From Mariniradius saccharolyticus AK6 (GTDB taxonomy: Bacteria; Bacteroidota; Bacteroidia; Cytophagales; Cyclobacteriaceae), in NCBI RefSeq assembly GCF_000330725.2, contig NZ_AMZY02000001.1, positions 1-64,000 on the forward strand: a stretch of DNA of 64,000 nt. The letters are read 5' to 3'. A program made the translations under genes and the position numbers. The notes beneath the pieces are model-generated. The model did not search any database. It had not been told where the DNA came from and was given only the letters and a program-made list of their open reading frames with translations. Numbering within the stretch: position 1 is the stretch's first letter; each line of letters begins with the position of its first letter. Shown here one piece after another: positions 25,701 through 35,264 of the stretch.

Positions 25701-26479
25701 GCACCGTTGAATGGTTCGACCGTGGTTGGAAAATTGTGTGTTTCGGCTTTGAGCGAAATTACTGTCTCAATAGGCTCAGGCTCGAAAAAATCGGCCTTAT
25801 CCTGCGTTTTGGGCGCAAACTGCTGTACCGCTGGACCCTCGATGAAGGCTACGTTATCTTTGTAGGCAGAGACGATTTTGTTCGGGTTCCGCTTGGAGGT
25901 TTCCTTAATCAATTGAAAAAGCGTCTTTTCCTTTTCCTCCCCGTCAATCACAAACGTCCCATTGAAAATCTTGTGACGGCAATGCTCAGAATTGACCTGG
26001 CTAAATCCAAAAACTTCGGAATCTGTGAGTGGCCTGCCCAATTGGTTGGCCACATTTTCCAAATAATCTACTTCTTCCTGGCTCAGCGCCAAGCCTTCTT
26101 TGGTATTATAGGCTCCGATATCTTCCACTGCCCTGATAGGCTCGGGCTGCAGATGGATATCGAAAATATCCTGATCCAAACCCGCGTAGACCTTTTGCAG
26201 CATGGGATCAATGCTGTCTTTTTCACCCAAGGGGAAATACTCCTCGATCCGCAGAATACCCGCGATGCCCATGTTAACCGTGATTTCCACGGCATTGGTG
26301 GACCAAGGCGTAATCATTTCCTTTCTCGGACCAGCAAACCGACCCGCAACTGAAGGTCCGCTGAGCGGTGTCGCGCCACCAAAAAGCCACACCAATTTGT
26401 CGGTGTCGGTAGCGGAAATGGGGAACTGCGCTTGGACGGCATAGACCAAGTGCTGGGGGGATTGGAAAAAGAAGATCAT
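22799..26479 (-). CDS. purL: phosphoribosylformylglycinamidine synthase (single chain)
   Basis: 1226 aa, the large PurL of Bacteroidetes and proteobacteria with PurS-like, two AIR-synthase-like and glutamine amidotransferase parts in one chain. It converts FGAR, ATP and glutamine to FGAM in purine synthesis. The ATG at 26479 (MIFFFQSPQ) fits the family start; the in-frame extension to 26602 is low-complexity. Visible are SEHCRHKIFNG, GDKIIVMGGDNYRIGMGGG and the amidotransferase triad Cys1074 (GVCNGCQ), His1186 and Glu1188 (PHIERS). A TACCTTTG box at 26512-26519 lies 33 nt upstream. Confidence 0.95.
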   Translation of the reverse strand: MIFFFQSPQHLVYAVQAQFPISATDTDKLVWLFGGATPLSGPSVAGRFAGPRKEMITPWSTNAVEITVNMGIAGILRIEEYFPLGEKDSIDPMLQKVYAGLDQDIFDIHLQPEPIRAVEDIGAYNTKEGLALSQEEVDYLENVANQLGRPLTDSEVFGFSQVNSEHCRHKIFNGTFVIDGEEKEKTLFQLIKETSKRNPNKIVSAYKDNVAFIEGPAVQQFAPKTQDKADFFEPEPIETVISLKAETHNFPTTVEPFNGAATGSGGEIRDRLAGGTASIPLAGTAVYMTSYARSEEGRSWEKNLQPRKWLYQTPMDILIKASNGASDFGNKFGQPLICGSVLTFEHEEADKSHGFDKVIMLAGGVGFTRKEFAKKHEPGKGDKIIVMGGDNYRIGMGGGAVSSVNTGEFSNAIELNAIQRSNPEMQKRVSNVIRAMAESADNPIISIHDHGAGGHLNCLSELVESTGGTIHLDQLPVGDPTLSAKEIIGNESQERMGLVVHEKDVATLQRIAERERAPFYVVGETTGDMHFKFENRKTGEKPVDWDLAYMFGSSPKTILEDKTQSQSLETPSYQAENLQYYIEQVLQLEAVACKDWLTNKVDRSVTGRVAKQQTVGEIQLPLNNVAVMALDFTGEKGIATSIGHAPVAALANPEAGSRLAIAEALTNLVWAPLTHGLAGVSLSANWMWPAKNSGENDRLYRAVKAISDFSIALGINVPTGKDSLSMTQKYPGGKTVYSPGTVIISTVAECAAPAKTVSPNLQPILGSKVFYVDFSKTSAQIGGSSFAQILNKVGNETPDVQDHQYFSKAFGAIQALIGKGQILAGHDISSGGLISALLEMCFPSSKVGLSVHVNRLEEKDIVKALFAENPGVLIQVMNPEVLKGFLDNLGITYISVADVTMDGKVDLQGANLSLEIAAMRDIWFRSSYLLDKKQTGEKLAFERFQNYKHQTLSYRFGNGFSGKFSNWALDPFRKTKSGVNAAIIREKGVNGDREMAYSLWLAGFDVKDVHMTDLISGRENLADVQMIVFVGGFSNSDVLGSAKGWAGAFLYNEKAKQALDNFYARKDTLSLGVCNGCQLMVELGLVTPEHDRKPKMLHNASHKFESCFVNVEVPQNNSVMLGSLSGQRLGVWVAHGEGKFSLPKSESDYHIGMKYSYGAYPGNPNGSDYAVAGIASADGRHLAIMPHIERSLKPWNWPFYPTERNSDEVSPWMEAFVNAFNWVKAH

Positions 26480-26511
26480 GCGTGTCGGTAGAAGCCTTGA
26501 TGAAGAAGGCA

Positions 26512-26519
26512 CAAAGGTA
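26512..26519 (-). promoter_or_regulatory. -7 element upstream of purL
   Basis: TACCTTTG on the reverse strand, matching TAnnTTTG, 33 nt before the purL ATG. No -33 TTG at ideal spacing was found. No purine riboswitch-like structure was seen in the short leader. Confidence 0.35.
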
Positions 26520-26706
26520 GGGATTTGGGGCAAAAGTGGAAAAGAAAGGCGTGAAATGGCTGGCAGACTTGGTATGTTTTTCAAGGAAAAATTGATCGAC
26601 ATTGCCCCAACATCAAACCTTGGAGATTTTTTTAGGCGAGTCCATACGGGAAAAATTAATTCGTATTTTAGGCGATGGAATTTTCATATTATCGAAAGCA
26701 TTCGGG

Positions 26707-29010
26707 ATGATCACAGCGGTTTTTTTGGGCTTTATCTTTGCGGCCTTTACACCTGTATTAAGAAAACTCGGCCAAAGTGTTTTTCCTTGGGTTTATTCCC
26801 TACTGCCTTTGGGATTGTTTGTGTATTTCCTTGGCTGGCTGCCGGGACTGTCTAACGGTCCACAAGTGGTCGGATATCCATGGATTCCGAGCTATGGAAT
26901 CAATTTGGATTTCAGGATCGATGGATTGTCGCTGTTGTTTGCACTCTTAATCACGGGCATAGGTAGTTTGGTTTTCTTCTATTCGACCTATTACCTCAAG
27001 GGACATCCGGCGCTTGATCGCTTTTATGGCTTTCTGTCCATGTTTATGGCATCTATGTTGGGACTGGTGCTATCGGACAACCTGATGGCGATGTTCATTT
27101 TCTGGGAGCTGACCAGTATCAGCTCTTTCTTTTTGATCGGCTTCAACCATGAGGAAAAGTCCTCCCGCAAGTCTGCACTGACGGCCTTGGGTATCACGGG
27201 TTTTGGGGGACTGGTGTTATTGGCGGGAGTCGTACTGATAGGCACTGTCGGCGGGAGTTTCTCCTTTTCGGCCTTAGTCCCATTATCCGAAACTATCCAA
27301 AATAGTCCCAGTTACGTCTGGATTGTGGGCCTCTTTATGATCGGTGCCTTTACCAAATCCGCCCAATTTCCCTTCCATTTTTGGCTGCCCGGTGCCATGA
27401 AGGCTCCAACTCCTGTCAGCACTTACCTGCACTCGGCGACGATGGTCAAGGCGGGAATCTACCTTTTGGCAAGGATGACTCCTGTGTTGGGGGCTAATCC
27501 GATCTGGAATGATACCCTTCTGTGGGTCGGCGGCATCACGATGTTTTATGCGGCGGCGCATAGTTTGTTCCGCGTGGATTTGAAAAGCATATTGGCTTAT
27601 TCCACCATCTCGGCTTTGGGGATTTTGGTTTTCCTACTGGGCGTCGGTACCGAAAAAGCGCTTTTGGGAGCAGGATTGTTCATTCTGGCCCATGCGTTGT
27701 ACAAAGCTGCTCTGTTCCTCGTCACGGGCATTATTGATCATCAAACTGGAACCCGAAATGTACCCGGCCTTAAGGGATTGGGGAAAGTAATGCCTATGGT
27801 GGCTTTTGGTGGTGTGGTGGCTGCATTGAGTAGCGCCGGATTTCCGCTGTTCTTGGGTTTTCTCAGTAAGGAAGTGATGTACGAAGGCGTTTTGGCGCTC
27901 GGAAATTTGACGATCGTTGCTGTCGCGATCTTGGTGCTCACAAAAATATTTCTGCTCGTAGCTGGATTTTGGGCCGGGATCAAGCCCTTTGTTGGGCACT
28001 TACCCACCGAATTGGCTTCAGTCAAAGGTCCGCCTCCTACGCTTTGGATTCCCCCGGTTCTTTTGGGAATCTGCACCATAATCACCGGCGTTTACCCGGC
28101 ACTTATCGACAGCAGTTTCGTGCAACCGTTATTTCATGCGATCAGCGGGAGTAATGAAATTTATACCCTAAAACTCTGGCATGGCTTTAACCTTGTCCTA
28201 TTGCTCAGTTTAATCACGCTCGGGGCGGGTGTTGCTTTGTATTTTTTCTGGAAACCCAGCGATACCAAATTCGCCAAAACGTTTCGGTTCGAGTCGACAT
28301 CTCCGGAGTCCTTGTTCGAAAGCGGCGGAAATCTATTCCTGCGGTTTTCCAGATTCTGGACGGATTTCTTCCAAAATGGCTATTTACGAAACTATTTCAT
28401 CACCATCCTCGCATTCCTTATTTTGGTGACGGGTTACCGGCTTTTAGGCGGTGTGGACATCCATATCGATTGGGAGCAAATCTCATCCGTTAGCTTTTAC
28501 GAGGTCATTTTGACGGCCATGATGGCAGTTTCTATTGGGATTGCCGTCCTGACACATTCGCGAACCATGGCCATCCTCGCTTTGGGTATTGTTGGCTTTG
28601 TCAATTGTCTCTTTTTCCTCTTCTTTTCTGCACCCGACTTGGCGATGACACAGTTCTCGATCGATACGCTGACGGTGGTTCTGTTTATGCTGGTGCTCTT
28701 CAGGCTACCCAAAAACAAAAAGCTTTCCTCCAATCCCATCCGAATCCGTGACGGTATAATTTCCTTGGTTTTTGGGGCATTTATTGCAATTCTGACCTTG
28801 GAGGTTTTTGAGTCGCCATCACAAACAGATGTCTCGACTTTCCATGCGGAAAACGCCTATCTCCTAGCTAAGGGCCGGAACGTCGTAAACGTCATTTTGG
28901 TGGACTTCAGGGCTTCTGATACCATCGTCGAGACGGTCGTGCTTGTCATCGCTGCTATAGGCGTATACACATTGATGAAGTTGGACCTTAATCCCCAAAA
29001 AAATCCCTGA
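26707..29010 (+). CDS. mrpA: Na+/H+ antiporter subunit A
   Basis: 767 aa from ATG 26707 ([18 protein letters not shown]); an upstream in-frame ATG at 26602 would prepend a soluble stretch not found in the family. About 20 membrane helices. The NuoL-like core has [16 protein letters not shown] and [27 protein letters not shown] with the conserved lysine and glutamate of the proton path; the C-terminal part ([21 protein letters not shown]) is the MrpB-like domain. With MrpD it carries proton translocation. First gene of mrpABCDEFG. Confidence 0.92.
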   Translation: MITAVFLGFIFAAFTPVLRKLGQSVFPWVYSLLPLGLFVYFLGWLPGLSNGPQVVGYPWIPSYGINLDFRIDGLSLLFALLITGIGSLVFFYSTYYLKGHPALDRFYGFLSMFMASMLGLVLSDNLMAMFIFWELTSISSFFLIGFNHEEKSSRKSALTALGITGFGGLVLLAGVVLIGTVGGSFSFSALVPLSETIQNSPSYVWIVGLFMIGAFTKSAQFPFHFWLPGAMKAPTPVSTYLHSATMVKAGIYLLARMTPVLGANPIWNDTLLWVGGITMFYAAAHSLFRVDLKSILAYSTISALGILVFLLGVGTEKALLGAGLFILAHALYKAALFLVTGIIDHQTGTRNVPGLKGLGKVMPMVAFGGVVAALSSAGFPLFLGFLSKEVMYEGVLALGNLTIVAVAILVLTKIFLLVAGFWAGIKPFVGHLPTELASVKGPPPTLWIPPVLLGICTIITGVYPALIDSSFVQPLFHAISGSNEIYTLKLWHGFNLVLLLSLITLGAGVALYFFWKPSDTKFAKTFRFESTSPESLFESGGNLFLRFSRFWTDFFQNGYLRNYFITILAFLILVTGYRLLGGVDIHIDWEQISSVSFYEVILTAMMAVSIGIAVLTHSRTMAILALGIVGFVNCLFFLFFSAPDLAMTQFSIDTLTVVLFMLVLFRLPKNKKLSSNPIRIRDGIISLVFGAFIAILTLEVFESPSQTDVSTFHAENAYLLAKGRNVVNVILVDFRASDTIVETVVLVIAAIGVYTLMKLDLNPQKNP

Positions 29011-29011
29011 T

Positions 29012-29422
29012 ATGAAATCACTGATCTTCCGGACAGCCTCAGATTACCTTCTGCCGCTGCTGCTCCTGTTCTCCATTTTCCTGCTCCTGAGGGGGCACTA
29101 CGAACCCGGTGGTGGATTTGTAGGCGGATTGGTGGCATCCATGGCATTCTTGATCCATTCATTTGCATATGGACTGACCCAGACGAGGAAAATCATCAGG
29201 GTAAATCCTGGATACCTTATGCCTGTAGGACTCTTGTTGGCTTTGGTGGCTGGAATCGCGCCTTGGTTTGTTGGGCTGCCGTTTCTGACCGGATTGTGGT
29301 TTTCCGAACCACTGAGGTTTATCGGTGCTGTCAGTTCCGTGCTGGTATTTGATATTGGGGTTTATCTGGTCGTGATCGGAACTACTTTGACGATTTTCTT
29401 TTCAATTTCTGAATCTGTGTGA
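29012..29422 (+). CDS. mrpB: Na+/H+ antiporter subunit B
   Basis: 136 aa with four helices, MnhB domain. Signature [15 protein letters not shown] and [15 protein letters not shown]. One nucleotide separates it from mrpA and one from mrpC. Part of the seven-subunit secondary antiporter for Na+ and pH homeostasis. Confidence 0.92.
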   Translation: MKSLIFRTASDYLLPLLLLFSIFLLLRGHYEPGGGFVGGLVASMAFLIHSFAYGLTQTRKIIRVNPGYLMPVGLLLALVAGIAPWFVGLPFLTGLWFSEPLRFIGAVSSVLVFDIGVYLVVIGTTLTIFFSISESV

Positions 29423-29423
29423 T

Positions 29424-29777
29424 ATGGAGTTGTTGCTCGTTTTTTTGATCGGATTGATGCATGCCGGCGGCGTATACATGCTGCTGCGCCGCAGCATGTT
29501 CAAGATGATTATCGGATTGATTCTATTGGGAAATGGGGCCAACCTACTGATTTTTCTCTTGGGAAGATTGGTCAAAGGACATCCACCGGTGATGGCAGAT
29601 GGGATGAAAGTGTTTACCGATATCTATGCCGATCCCTTGCCGCAGGCGGTGATTTTGACGGCGATTGTGATTGGCTTTGGCTTGCAGTCATTTGCGATTA
29701 TTTTGATCAAGAAAGTGTACAAGGTGCTCGAAACGGATGACCTGGATGAGCTGAATTCTAGCGAAGAGGAAATATGA
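29424..29777 (+). CDS. mrpC: Na+/H+ antiporter subunit C
   Basis: 117 aa, three helices, homologous to NuoK. The motif GLILLGNGANLLIFLLG is clear. A long acidic tail (TDDLDELNSSEEE) ends the protein. Its TGA overlaps the mrpD ATG by 4 nt. Confidence 0.92.
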   Translation: MELLLVFLIGLMHAGGVYMLLRRSMFKMIIGLILLGNGANLLIFLLGRLVKGHPPVMADGMKVFTDIYADPLPQAVILTAIVIGFGLQSFAIILIKKVYKVLETDDLDELNSSEEEI

Positions 29778-31297
29778 TCAACAACCTGACGATATTGCCT
29801 ATTGTGTTCCAATTTTTGGCAGGGATCATTCTGCTTTTCTGTTGGGGAAAAATCGGTATCCAAAAAACGCTGAGTATCCTGCTTTCGCTCATTTCGGTGG
29901 GAATCGCAATTTGGATGTTTGACACTACGTGGAAGCAAGGCATCCAAATCAGCCATGCCGGAAATTGGGATTCGCCTTTTGGGATTAGTTTCGTGTCCGA
30001 TGTTTTTGGCGCCACCATGGTACTATTGGCATCCCTATCCGGACTTGCGGTTTCAATGTTTGCTTCGGGAAGCTTAAGAAAGGAACGGATACAATTTGGT
30101 TTTTTCCCAATCCTCCATTATCTACTGATGGGATTGATGGGTGCTTTTCTAGCAGGCGACATCTTCAATCTTTATGTTTGGTTCGAAGTTGTAATCATTT
30201 CCTCGTTTGTATTATTGACTTTAGGTGGAAAGAAAAAGCAATTGGAAGGTGCGATGAAATACGTGTCACTCAACCTCTTGGCTTCATCTCTGTTTCTAGT
30301 TGGAATCGGGTTTATCTATGGATTGACAGGGACATTGAACTTTGCCGATGTAGCGCTCAAAATCGCTGAAATCCCCAACCGAGGCTTGGTCAATGCAACG
30401 GCTGGAATCTTCTTTGTTGCATTTGGGATCAAGTCAGCAATATTCCCTCTATATTTTTGGTTGCCGGCAGCTTATCATACACCTCCGGCTGCGGTTTCCG
30501 CCATTTTCGGTGGTTTGATGACAAAGCTTGGGGTTTACTCGATCATCCGCTGCTTCACGCTGATGTTTGGTGGCGACGAATTTCTCGGACCTTTGTTTTC
30601 CGTGGTCGCAGGACTGACGATTTTGACGGGCGGTATGGGCGCGCTTTTGCAGAAAAGCATGAACAAAACATTCGGATACCTGATCATTTGTCATATTGGA
30701 TTCATCATGGCAGGATTCGGAATGTTTACCGAATTGGCCATCATGGGTGCGGTATTTTACCTCATTCATGATATCGTGGTCAAGACAAACCTATTCATGA
30801 TCTCAGGCTTGGTTTTAAAAATGAACGGGACAGAGAATATCCATGAATTGGGCGGAATGTATCGAAACCACGCCTTGCTTTCGCTTCTTTTGGCCATTCC
30901 ACTGTTTTCCCTGGTTGGATTTCCGCCCCTATCCGGTTTTTGGTCCAAAATATTCCTGATCCAAGGAGGTCTCGAATCGCGGGAATTCTTCCTCATAGGA
31001 GCGATTATTTTGGGTAGTTTCCTCACGCTTTGGGTCGTAGGGAAAATCTGGCTAGAGGTTTTCTGGAAAAAAGCAGAAAACCTCCCAAAGCAAGCCGATG
31101 GGAAATACTTTCACCAAATGAGCGCAGCCAACCGATGGTTGATGGTTTTTCCAATCTTTTTCCTAGCATCAGTTTCTCTGTTTATTGGCCTGGGGGCTGA
31201 ACATATCATCGAAGTGTCAAGGAAAATTTCCTCTGACCTGATGGATACAGGTCCCTATATCCAGGCTGTTTTGGGCAATCAAATCACACAACCATGA
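29774..31297 (+). CDS. mrpD: Na+/H+ antiporter subunit D
   Basis: 507 aa, about 14 helices, NuoM/NuoN-like. Conserved blocks are FNLYVWFEVVIISSFVLLTLG with the proton-channel glutamate, SAIFPLYFWLPAAYHTPPAAVSA, and ALLQKSMNKTFGYLIICHIG. Overlaps mrpC and mrpE by 4 nt each. Confidence 0.93.
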   Translation: MINNLTILPIVFQFLAGIILLFCWGKIGIQKTLSILLSLISVGIAIWMFDTTWKQGIQISHAGNWDSPFGISFVSDVFGATMVLLASLSGLAVSMFASGSLRKERIQFGFFPILHYLLMGLMGAFLAGDIFNLYVWFEVVIISSFVLLTLGGKKKQLEGAMKYVSLNLLASSLFLVGIGFIYGLTGTLNFADVALKIAEIPNRGLVNATAGIFFVAFGIKSAIFPLYFWLPAAYHTPPAAVSAIFGGLMTKLGVYSIIRCFTLMFGGDEFLGPLFSVVAGLTILTGGMGALLQKSMNKTFGYLIICHIGFIMAGFGMFTELAIMGAVFYLIHDIVVKTNLFMISGLVLKMNGTENIHELGGMYRNHALLSLLLAIPLFSLVGFPPLSGFWSKIFLIQGGLESREFFLIGAIILGSFLTLWVVGKIWLEVFWKKAENLPKQADGKYFHQMSAANRWLMVFPIFFLASVSLFIGLGAEHIIEVSRKISSDLMDTGPYIQAVLGNQITQP

Positions 31298-31773
31298 ACA
31301 AGTCACTTCTTCTGAACAATTTCCTGCTGGCAGTAATTTGGGTGATTGCCACCGGAGTAGCGACTGCCGAGAACTTCATTTTTGGCTTCATCATTGGTCT
31401 TGGGATTCTTTGGATCACGGCGACAAAAAAATCGGACCGAAAATATTTTGTCATCCTTCCAAAACTCGTGTATTTTCTCTTGTTCTTGGTTTGGAAACTC
31501 ATCCTCTCCAATATTTCAACAGTGAAAGAATCGCTTTATTCCAAATCCAAGCTCGAACCAGGAATTGTGAAAGTACCCCTGACACTCAAGGATGAGTTTC
31601 ATATAGTCACCCTGGCAAATTTGGTGTCACTGACTCCGGGAACGATGGTAATGGACATTTCTGATGATAAGAAAGTCATGTACATACACGTCATGCACCT
31701 AGAGGACAAGGACAAATTCATCCGGGAGTTGAAGGAAGATTTTGAAAACAAACTAGTAGAATTATTCGCATGA
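31294..31773 (+). CDS. mrpE: Na+/H+ antiporter subunit E
   Basis: 159 aa, N-terminal helices then a cytosolic part with TLANLVSLTPGTMVMDIS, the MrpE signature. 4-nt overlaps on both sides. Needed for assembly or stability of the complex in studied systems. Confidence 0.92.
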   Translation: MNKSLLLNNFLLAVIWVIATGVATAENFIFGFIIGLGILWITATKKSDRKYFVILPKLVYFLLFLVWKLILSNISTVKESLYSKSKLEPGIVKVPLTLKDEFHIVTLANLVSLTPGTMVMDISDDKKVMYIHVMHLEDKDKFIRELKEDFENKLVELFA

Positions 31774-32042
31774 GCTTCGAAAACTACTTCTATTGGGTGA
31801 TCGTGCCAATCTTGGCAGTTTCGGTCATTTTGGTATTCGTCAGATTTCTGAAGGGACCGAGTATGGCTGACCGTGTGATTGCATTGGATATGCTTTTCTT
31901 GGTTTCGATTTGTATCATTGCCATTTTCAGTATGTTATTTGACCAAAGTACATTCCTGGATATTGCGATGCTCTTTGCCTTGATTGCCTTTTTCAGTACC
32001 ACTGTATACGCCTATTACATCGAACAAAAGAACAAGAGATGA
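31770..32042 (+). CDS. mrpF: Na+/H+ antiporter subunit F
   Basis: 90 aa, three helices. Motif KGPSMADRVIALDML is diagnostic. 4-nt overlaps with mrpE and mrpG. Confidence 0.92.
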   Translation: MSFENYFYWVIVPILAVSVILVFVRFLKGPSMADRVIALDMLFLVSICIIAIFSMLFDQSTFLDIAMLFALIAFFSTTVYAYYIEQKNKR

Positions 32043-32446
32043 AGGAAGTAATTATCATGATTTGCTCAACGGTGGGCGCTTTATTTATCCTTTCCACCTC
32101 GGTGGCCATGCTGCGCCAGCCGGATGTTTATCTCCGCATTTCGGTGACGGCCAAAGCATCCACTTTGGGTGTCGGCATGATTCTCTTGGCTGCGGCCATT
32201 TATTTCGAAGCATTTCCTGTGGTTTCCAGGATTTTGGCAATCATTGTTTTTATATTTTTGACAGTGACGATCGCAGGACATATGTTGGCAAAGGCGGCTT
32301 ATATTACCAACATTCCTGTTTGGAAAGGAACAAAAATCGATGAATTGGCAGGAAAGTACGATCCGGAAACCCACGTCCTTTACAGTGAATCTCCTGATAA
32401 AAACCCAGCAAAACTTGACAAAAAGCCCGATGGAAAACTGGAATAA
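32039..32446 (+). CDS. mrpG: Na+/H+ antiporter subunit G
   Basis: 135 aa, three helices (STVGALFILSTSVAMLRQPDVYLRIS, the MrpG/PhaG signature, then SRILAIIVFIFLTVTIAGHMLAKAAY). The last 40 residues form a charged tail; the coding end overlaps the lactonase start by 17 nt. Completes the seven-subunit operon. Confidence 0.92.
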   Translation: MKEVIIMICSTVGALFILSTSVAMLRQPDVYLRISVTAKASTLGVGMILLAAAIYFEAFPVVSRILAIIVFIFLTVTIAGHMLAKAAYITNIPVWKGTKIDELAGKYDPETHVLYSESPDKNPAKLDKKPDGKLE

Positions 32447-33578
32447 GCAAATCGTTGGCAGCATCCTTGTCGCACTCTGCCTCACAATCGCTTGCGACAA
32501 TAAACCCCAAGAAGAAAAAGTGGAAACACCATATGCTTTCCTGATCGGAACCTACACGGAAAACGAAAGCCAAGGCATTGGCTTGCTCAATTTCGATCCA
32601 GACAAAAACGTTTTGGATGTGTCTGTGGTGGCTTCTGGTGTAAATAATCCATCATTTGTAATCGCCAACAATGCCCAAACATTGATCTATACTGTCGAAG
32701 AGACAGCAGGTGAAAATGGCGGAAAGGTGAAGTCATTCAGGTTTGACCGCCAAAACAATTCGCTGGAACAAATTGACGTGCAGGATACAAAGGGCGACCA
32801 CCCCTGCTACCTTGCCATGGATGAAGAAGAGAGGTTTTTGGTGGTTGGGAATTATAGCGGGGGAAATTTCTCGACTTTTAAAATCGATGGTGGAAAACTC
32901 ATACCTGTCCAGACGATTCAGCACGAGGGGCAAAGTATCAATATCGATAGACAAGAAAAGGCACACGTCCATAGCACTGTCTTTCATCCCGATGGCAAAT
33001 ATTTACTCGTTGGAGATCTCGGGACTGACAAAATCCATATCTACAAGTTCAATCCCAGCTATGCCGTTCCGTTCAACCATTCCGATCCGGCCTATTTTGA
33101 AGTGGCTCCGGGTTCAGGACCGAGGCATTTGACAATACATCCAAATGGTAGCAGAGTCTACTTGGTACATGAGCTCACGGCAGAAATTGGGGTATATTCC
33201 TTTGAGAATGGCCAGGTTGGGTACGTCGAGTCCTTTCCACTCACCGCAAATGATTTTGTTGGCAACGTTAGTGCTGCCGAAGTTAGGATTTCGCCAGACG
33301 CAAGGAACCTTTACGTTTCCAACCGCGGCGATGCCAATGAAATCAGCGTTTTTAAAATATTGGGCGATGGAAATCTAGAGTGGGTAGAAAGGGTAAAAAC
33401 GGGGGGAAACATGCCGAGAAATTTTATCCTCACAAAGGACGGGAAATACCTCCTCGCCGCCCACCAAGCATCCAACAAAATCACGGTTTTTGAAAGAAAC
33501 GTTCAAACAGGAAAACTCACCAAGCTTTCCTTGGAAGCAGAAATCAACAAACCTGTTTATTTCTTTGGATTGGATTGA
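32430..33578 (+). CDS. exported lactonase-family (6-phosphogluconolactonase-like) propeller
   Basis: 382 aa from ATG 32430, inside the mrpG tail. Signal peptide with lipobox LTIAC makes it a lipoprotein. The mature protein is a seven-bladed lactonase-type propeller: FLIGTYTENESQGIGL, HVHSTVFHPDGKYLLVGDLGTDKIHIY, SGPRHLTIHPNGSRVYLVHEL, and NMPRNFILTKDGKYLLAAHQ. Members include cytosolic 6-phosphogluconolactonase and carboxy-cis,cis-muconate cyclase; an envelope location argues for another lactone substrate. Translational coupling to the antiporter operon looks fortuitous or regulatory rather than functional. Confidence 0.8.
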   Translation: MENWNKQIVGSILVALCLTIACDNKPQEEKVETPYAFLIGTYTENESQGIGLLNFDPDKNVLDVSVVASGVNNPSFVIANNAQTLIYTVEETAGENGGKVKSFRFDRQNNSLEQIDVQDTKGDHPCYLAMDEEERFLVVGNYSGGNFSTFKIDGGKLIPVQTIQHEGQSINIDRQEKAHVHSTVFHPDGKYLLVGDLGTDKIHIYKFNPSYAVPFNHSDPAYFEVAPGSGPRHLTIHPNGSRVYLVHELTAEIGVYSFENGQVGYVESFPLTANDFVGNVSAAEVRISPDARNLYVSNRGDANEISVFKILGDGNLEWVERVKTGGNMPRNFILTKDGKYLLAAHQASNKITVFERNVQTGKLTKLSLEAEINKPVYFFGLD

Positions 33579-33614
33579 CACTGAGAGAAACAAGACTTTG
33601 GCCGTCTGCGCTCT

Positions 33615-35069
33615 TCACAGGATGATGTGTGTTTGGAGAATAAGTTCCCCCGCACCACCAGTCCGGATGAAATTCTCGAAATAGGGCCTCCTCCGATATT
33701 CCAAACTCAGTTTGGCGCGGTGATCCGAAATCAGGTAATTGAAGCCGAGGCTGTATTGCGTCGTGCTTTGATCGAAATACTCAAAATCACTGATTGTCAA
33801 CGAACCGAATGGCTGAAATCCCCCTAGGTTTCCCATTAGGTTTTTTGGGAGCATGTAGCCGCTTTGGAAATAGAAAATATTCCCCGTGCCAATCATCGGC
33901 TGGCTGTTTCCCGGTCCGTTTTGGGTCGTTCCCCGGCCGAGACCTGTGTTCATGATGCCGATGTTTCGGATGTAATTTGGCCCAAAATCATAACGATAGG
34001 CAACTCCGTAAAATGTGAAAGCCGCTTTACCCAAGGCTGTTCGTAAAGGCAAATCCAAAAAGACATCCAATCCCAAAAGTCCGATATCATGGCGGCTTTT
34101 TCCTCCGGACTGATCGATGGAGCTGGTTGCCTGAGGATGATGGTGCCATCCCCCGCCTACATTGAATACTTTCTTGTCTCCCAAATAGCTGCCCACAAAA
34201 AATGGCAATTTGTTGTTTTCATGCTCCCAAAATTGATAGGCTATATAACCCTGCGTCGCCCAGTTGTCATTTTGATCGTTGAACGCAATTGATCGCTCTC
34301 TGACCGGATCAAAGGTGCCACCGCTCCCGACAGAAAAAGGCTTGTTCAAGGCAACTCGATAATCCCAGTTCCTTATTTGTCCTTTTGCATAGAAACCAAA
34401 CTGCCTGGCAAACTGGTCTGTGAGCTCGATGTTTCCCCAATTGAAAATCGGGGCATCCAGTGCAAGGAAATTCAGGGTTCCTGCGCTCGACAATCTCGAA
34501 ACCCCATTCCAGTAATGAAGGCCGGCGCCGATGTACAATTCAGGAGTCACTTTAAACTCATTCCAGATATCATGGATGAACATCTGCGGTTTCTTGGCAG
34601 AACTCATGTCGTTGAATAGGATTGGAACATTCGGATCGATAGGTAACAAACCGGCATTACCGGAATCCCCTCCTCCCGGAACACCCCCATTCATAAAGGT
34701 CTGGTTATTGATCCCGAAATGCAGCATGATCAAAAACCTCGGAGAAACGGACGCATAGGCTAGCATCCTCGCCCGCCTGATCCCGATATCTGTGGTCCAA
34801 TCAACAGGCTGTCCATCTACGCCCAGCGTTCCGGGATTGTTTTGCAGAGCCCTTGCCCAAATCTGCCCCCAAAGTATAAACCGCACATATTTTTTCCCGT
34901 CGTCCGACAGCTTGATCACCAATGGCCTGGATTCCTCGCCCGCTTCATCGCCAGAAAAACCATACTGCGATTTTTCCGGCAGCGTATCGGCTTTCTCCTG
35001 CGCACATACCTGCGATCCAATCAGGAAAGCAAATCCAAAACACATCAAAATCCACCGAGTTCTTCTCAT
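33615..35069 (-). CDS. outer-membrane beta-barrel (porin-like) protein
   Basis: 484 aa from ATG 35069 with a signal peptide (RRTRWILMCFGFAFLIGSQVCAQ). The mature sequence alternates aromatic and polar residues typical of transmembrane strands (YVRFILWGQIWARALQ, FYAKGQIRNWDYRVALNKPF, QYSLGFNYLISDHRAKLSLEY) and ends near an aromatic residue-containing strand, as in phosphate-selective or general porins. No plug or TonB box, so it is not a TonB-dependent receptor. Substrate unknown. Convergent with the lactonase gene. Confidence 0.7.
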   Translation of the reverse strand: MRRTRWILMCFGFAFLIGSQVCAQEKADTLPEKSQYGFSGDEAGEESRPLVIKLSDDGKKYVRFILWGQIWARALQNNPGTLGVDGQPVDWTTDIGIRRARMLAYASVSPRFLIMLHFGINNQTFMNGGVPGGGDSGNAGLLPIDPNVPILFNDMSSAKKPQMFIHDIWNEFKVTPELYIGAGLHYWNGVSRLSSAGTLNFLALDAPIFNWGNIELTDQFARQFGFYAKGQIRNWDYRVALNKPFSVGSGGTFDPVRERSIAFNDQNDNWATQGYIAYQFWEHENNKLPFFVGSYLGDKKVFNVGGGWHHHPQATSSIDQSGGKSRHDIGLLGLDVFLDLPLRTALGKAAFTFYGVAYRYDFGPNYIRNIGIMNTGLGRGTTQNGPGNSQPMIGTGNIFYFQSGYMLPKNLMGNLGGFQPFGSLTISDFEYFDQSTTQYSLGFNYLISDHRAKLSLEYRRRPYFENFIRTGGAGELILQTHIIL

Positions 35070-35205
35070 ACAATCAAGCCTGAAAAATTCAGCCACAAGC
35101 CACATCCAAGGTAAAACTAAATCAGTCCAATGGCAATAGCCAAGCGTTCGGATTGAGCTGGAAGCCAAAAAGGAATCATTATAAACAATATTTCTGAATA
35201 TCTGC

Positions 35206-35234
35206 TTGATATGCGAAAAGTATCCTTACATTTG
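35206..35234 (+). promoter_or_regulatory. Bacteroidetes-type promoter for the cold-shock gene
   Basis: TTG (35206-35208), 18-nt spacer, TACATTTG (35227-35234): full match to the -33/-7 pattern, 30 nt before the cold-shock ATG. Confidence 0.6.
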
Positions 35235-35264
35235 TCCCAAATTATTCATTCAATTACAATTATC

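Noticed and set aside
25352-26353. 333-codon forward open frame opposite purL
   Set aside because: purL is certain in the other strand and the frame has no family features; long antisense frames are expected in GC-moderate coding DNA.
26479-26602. N-terminal extension of PurL
   Set aside because: The family start is at MIFFFQSP; the extension is low-complexity and contains the -7 box.
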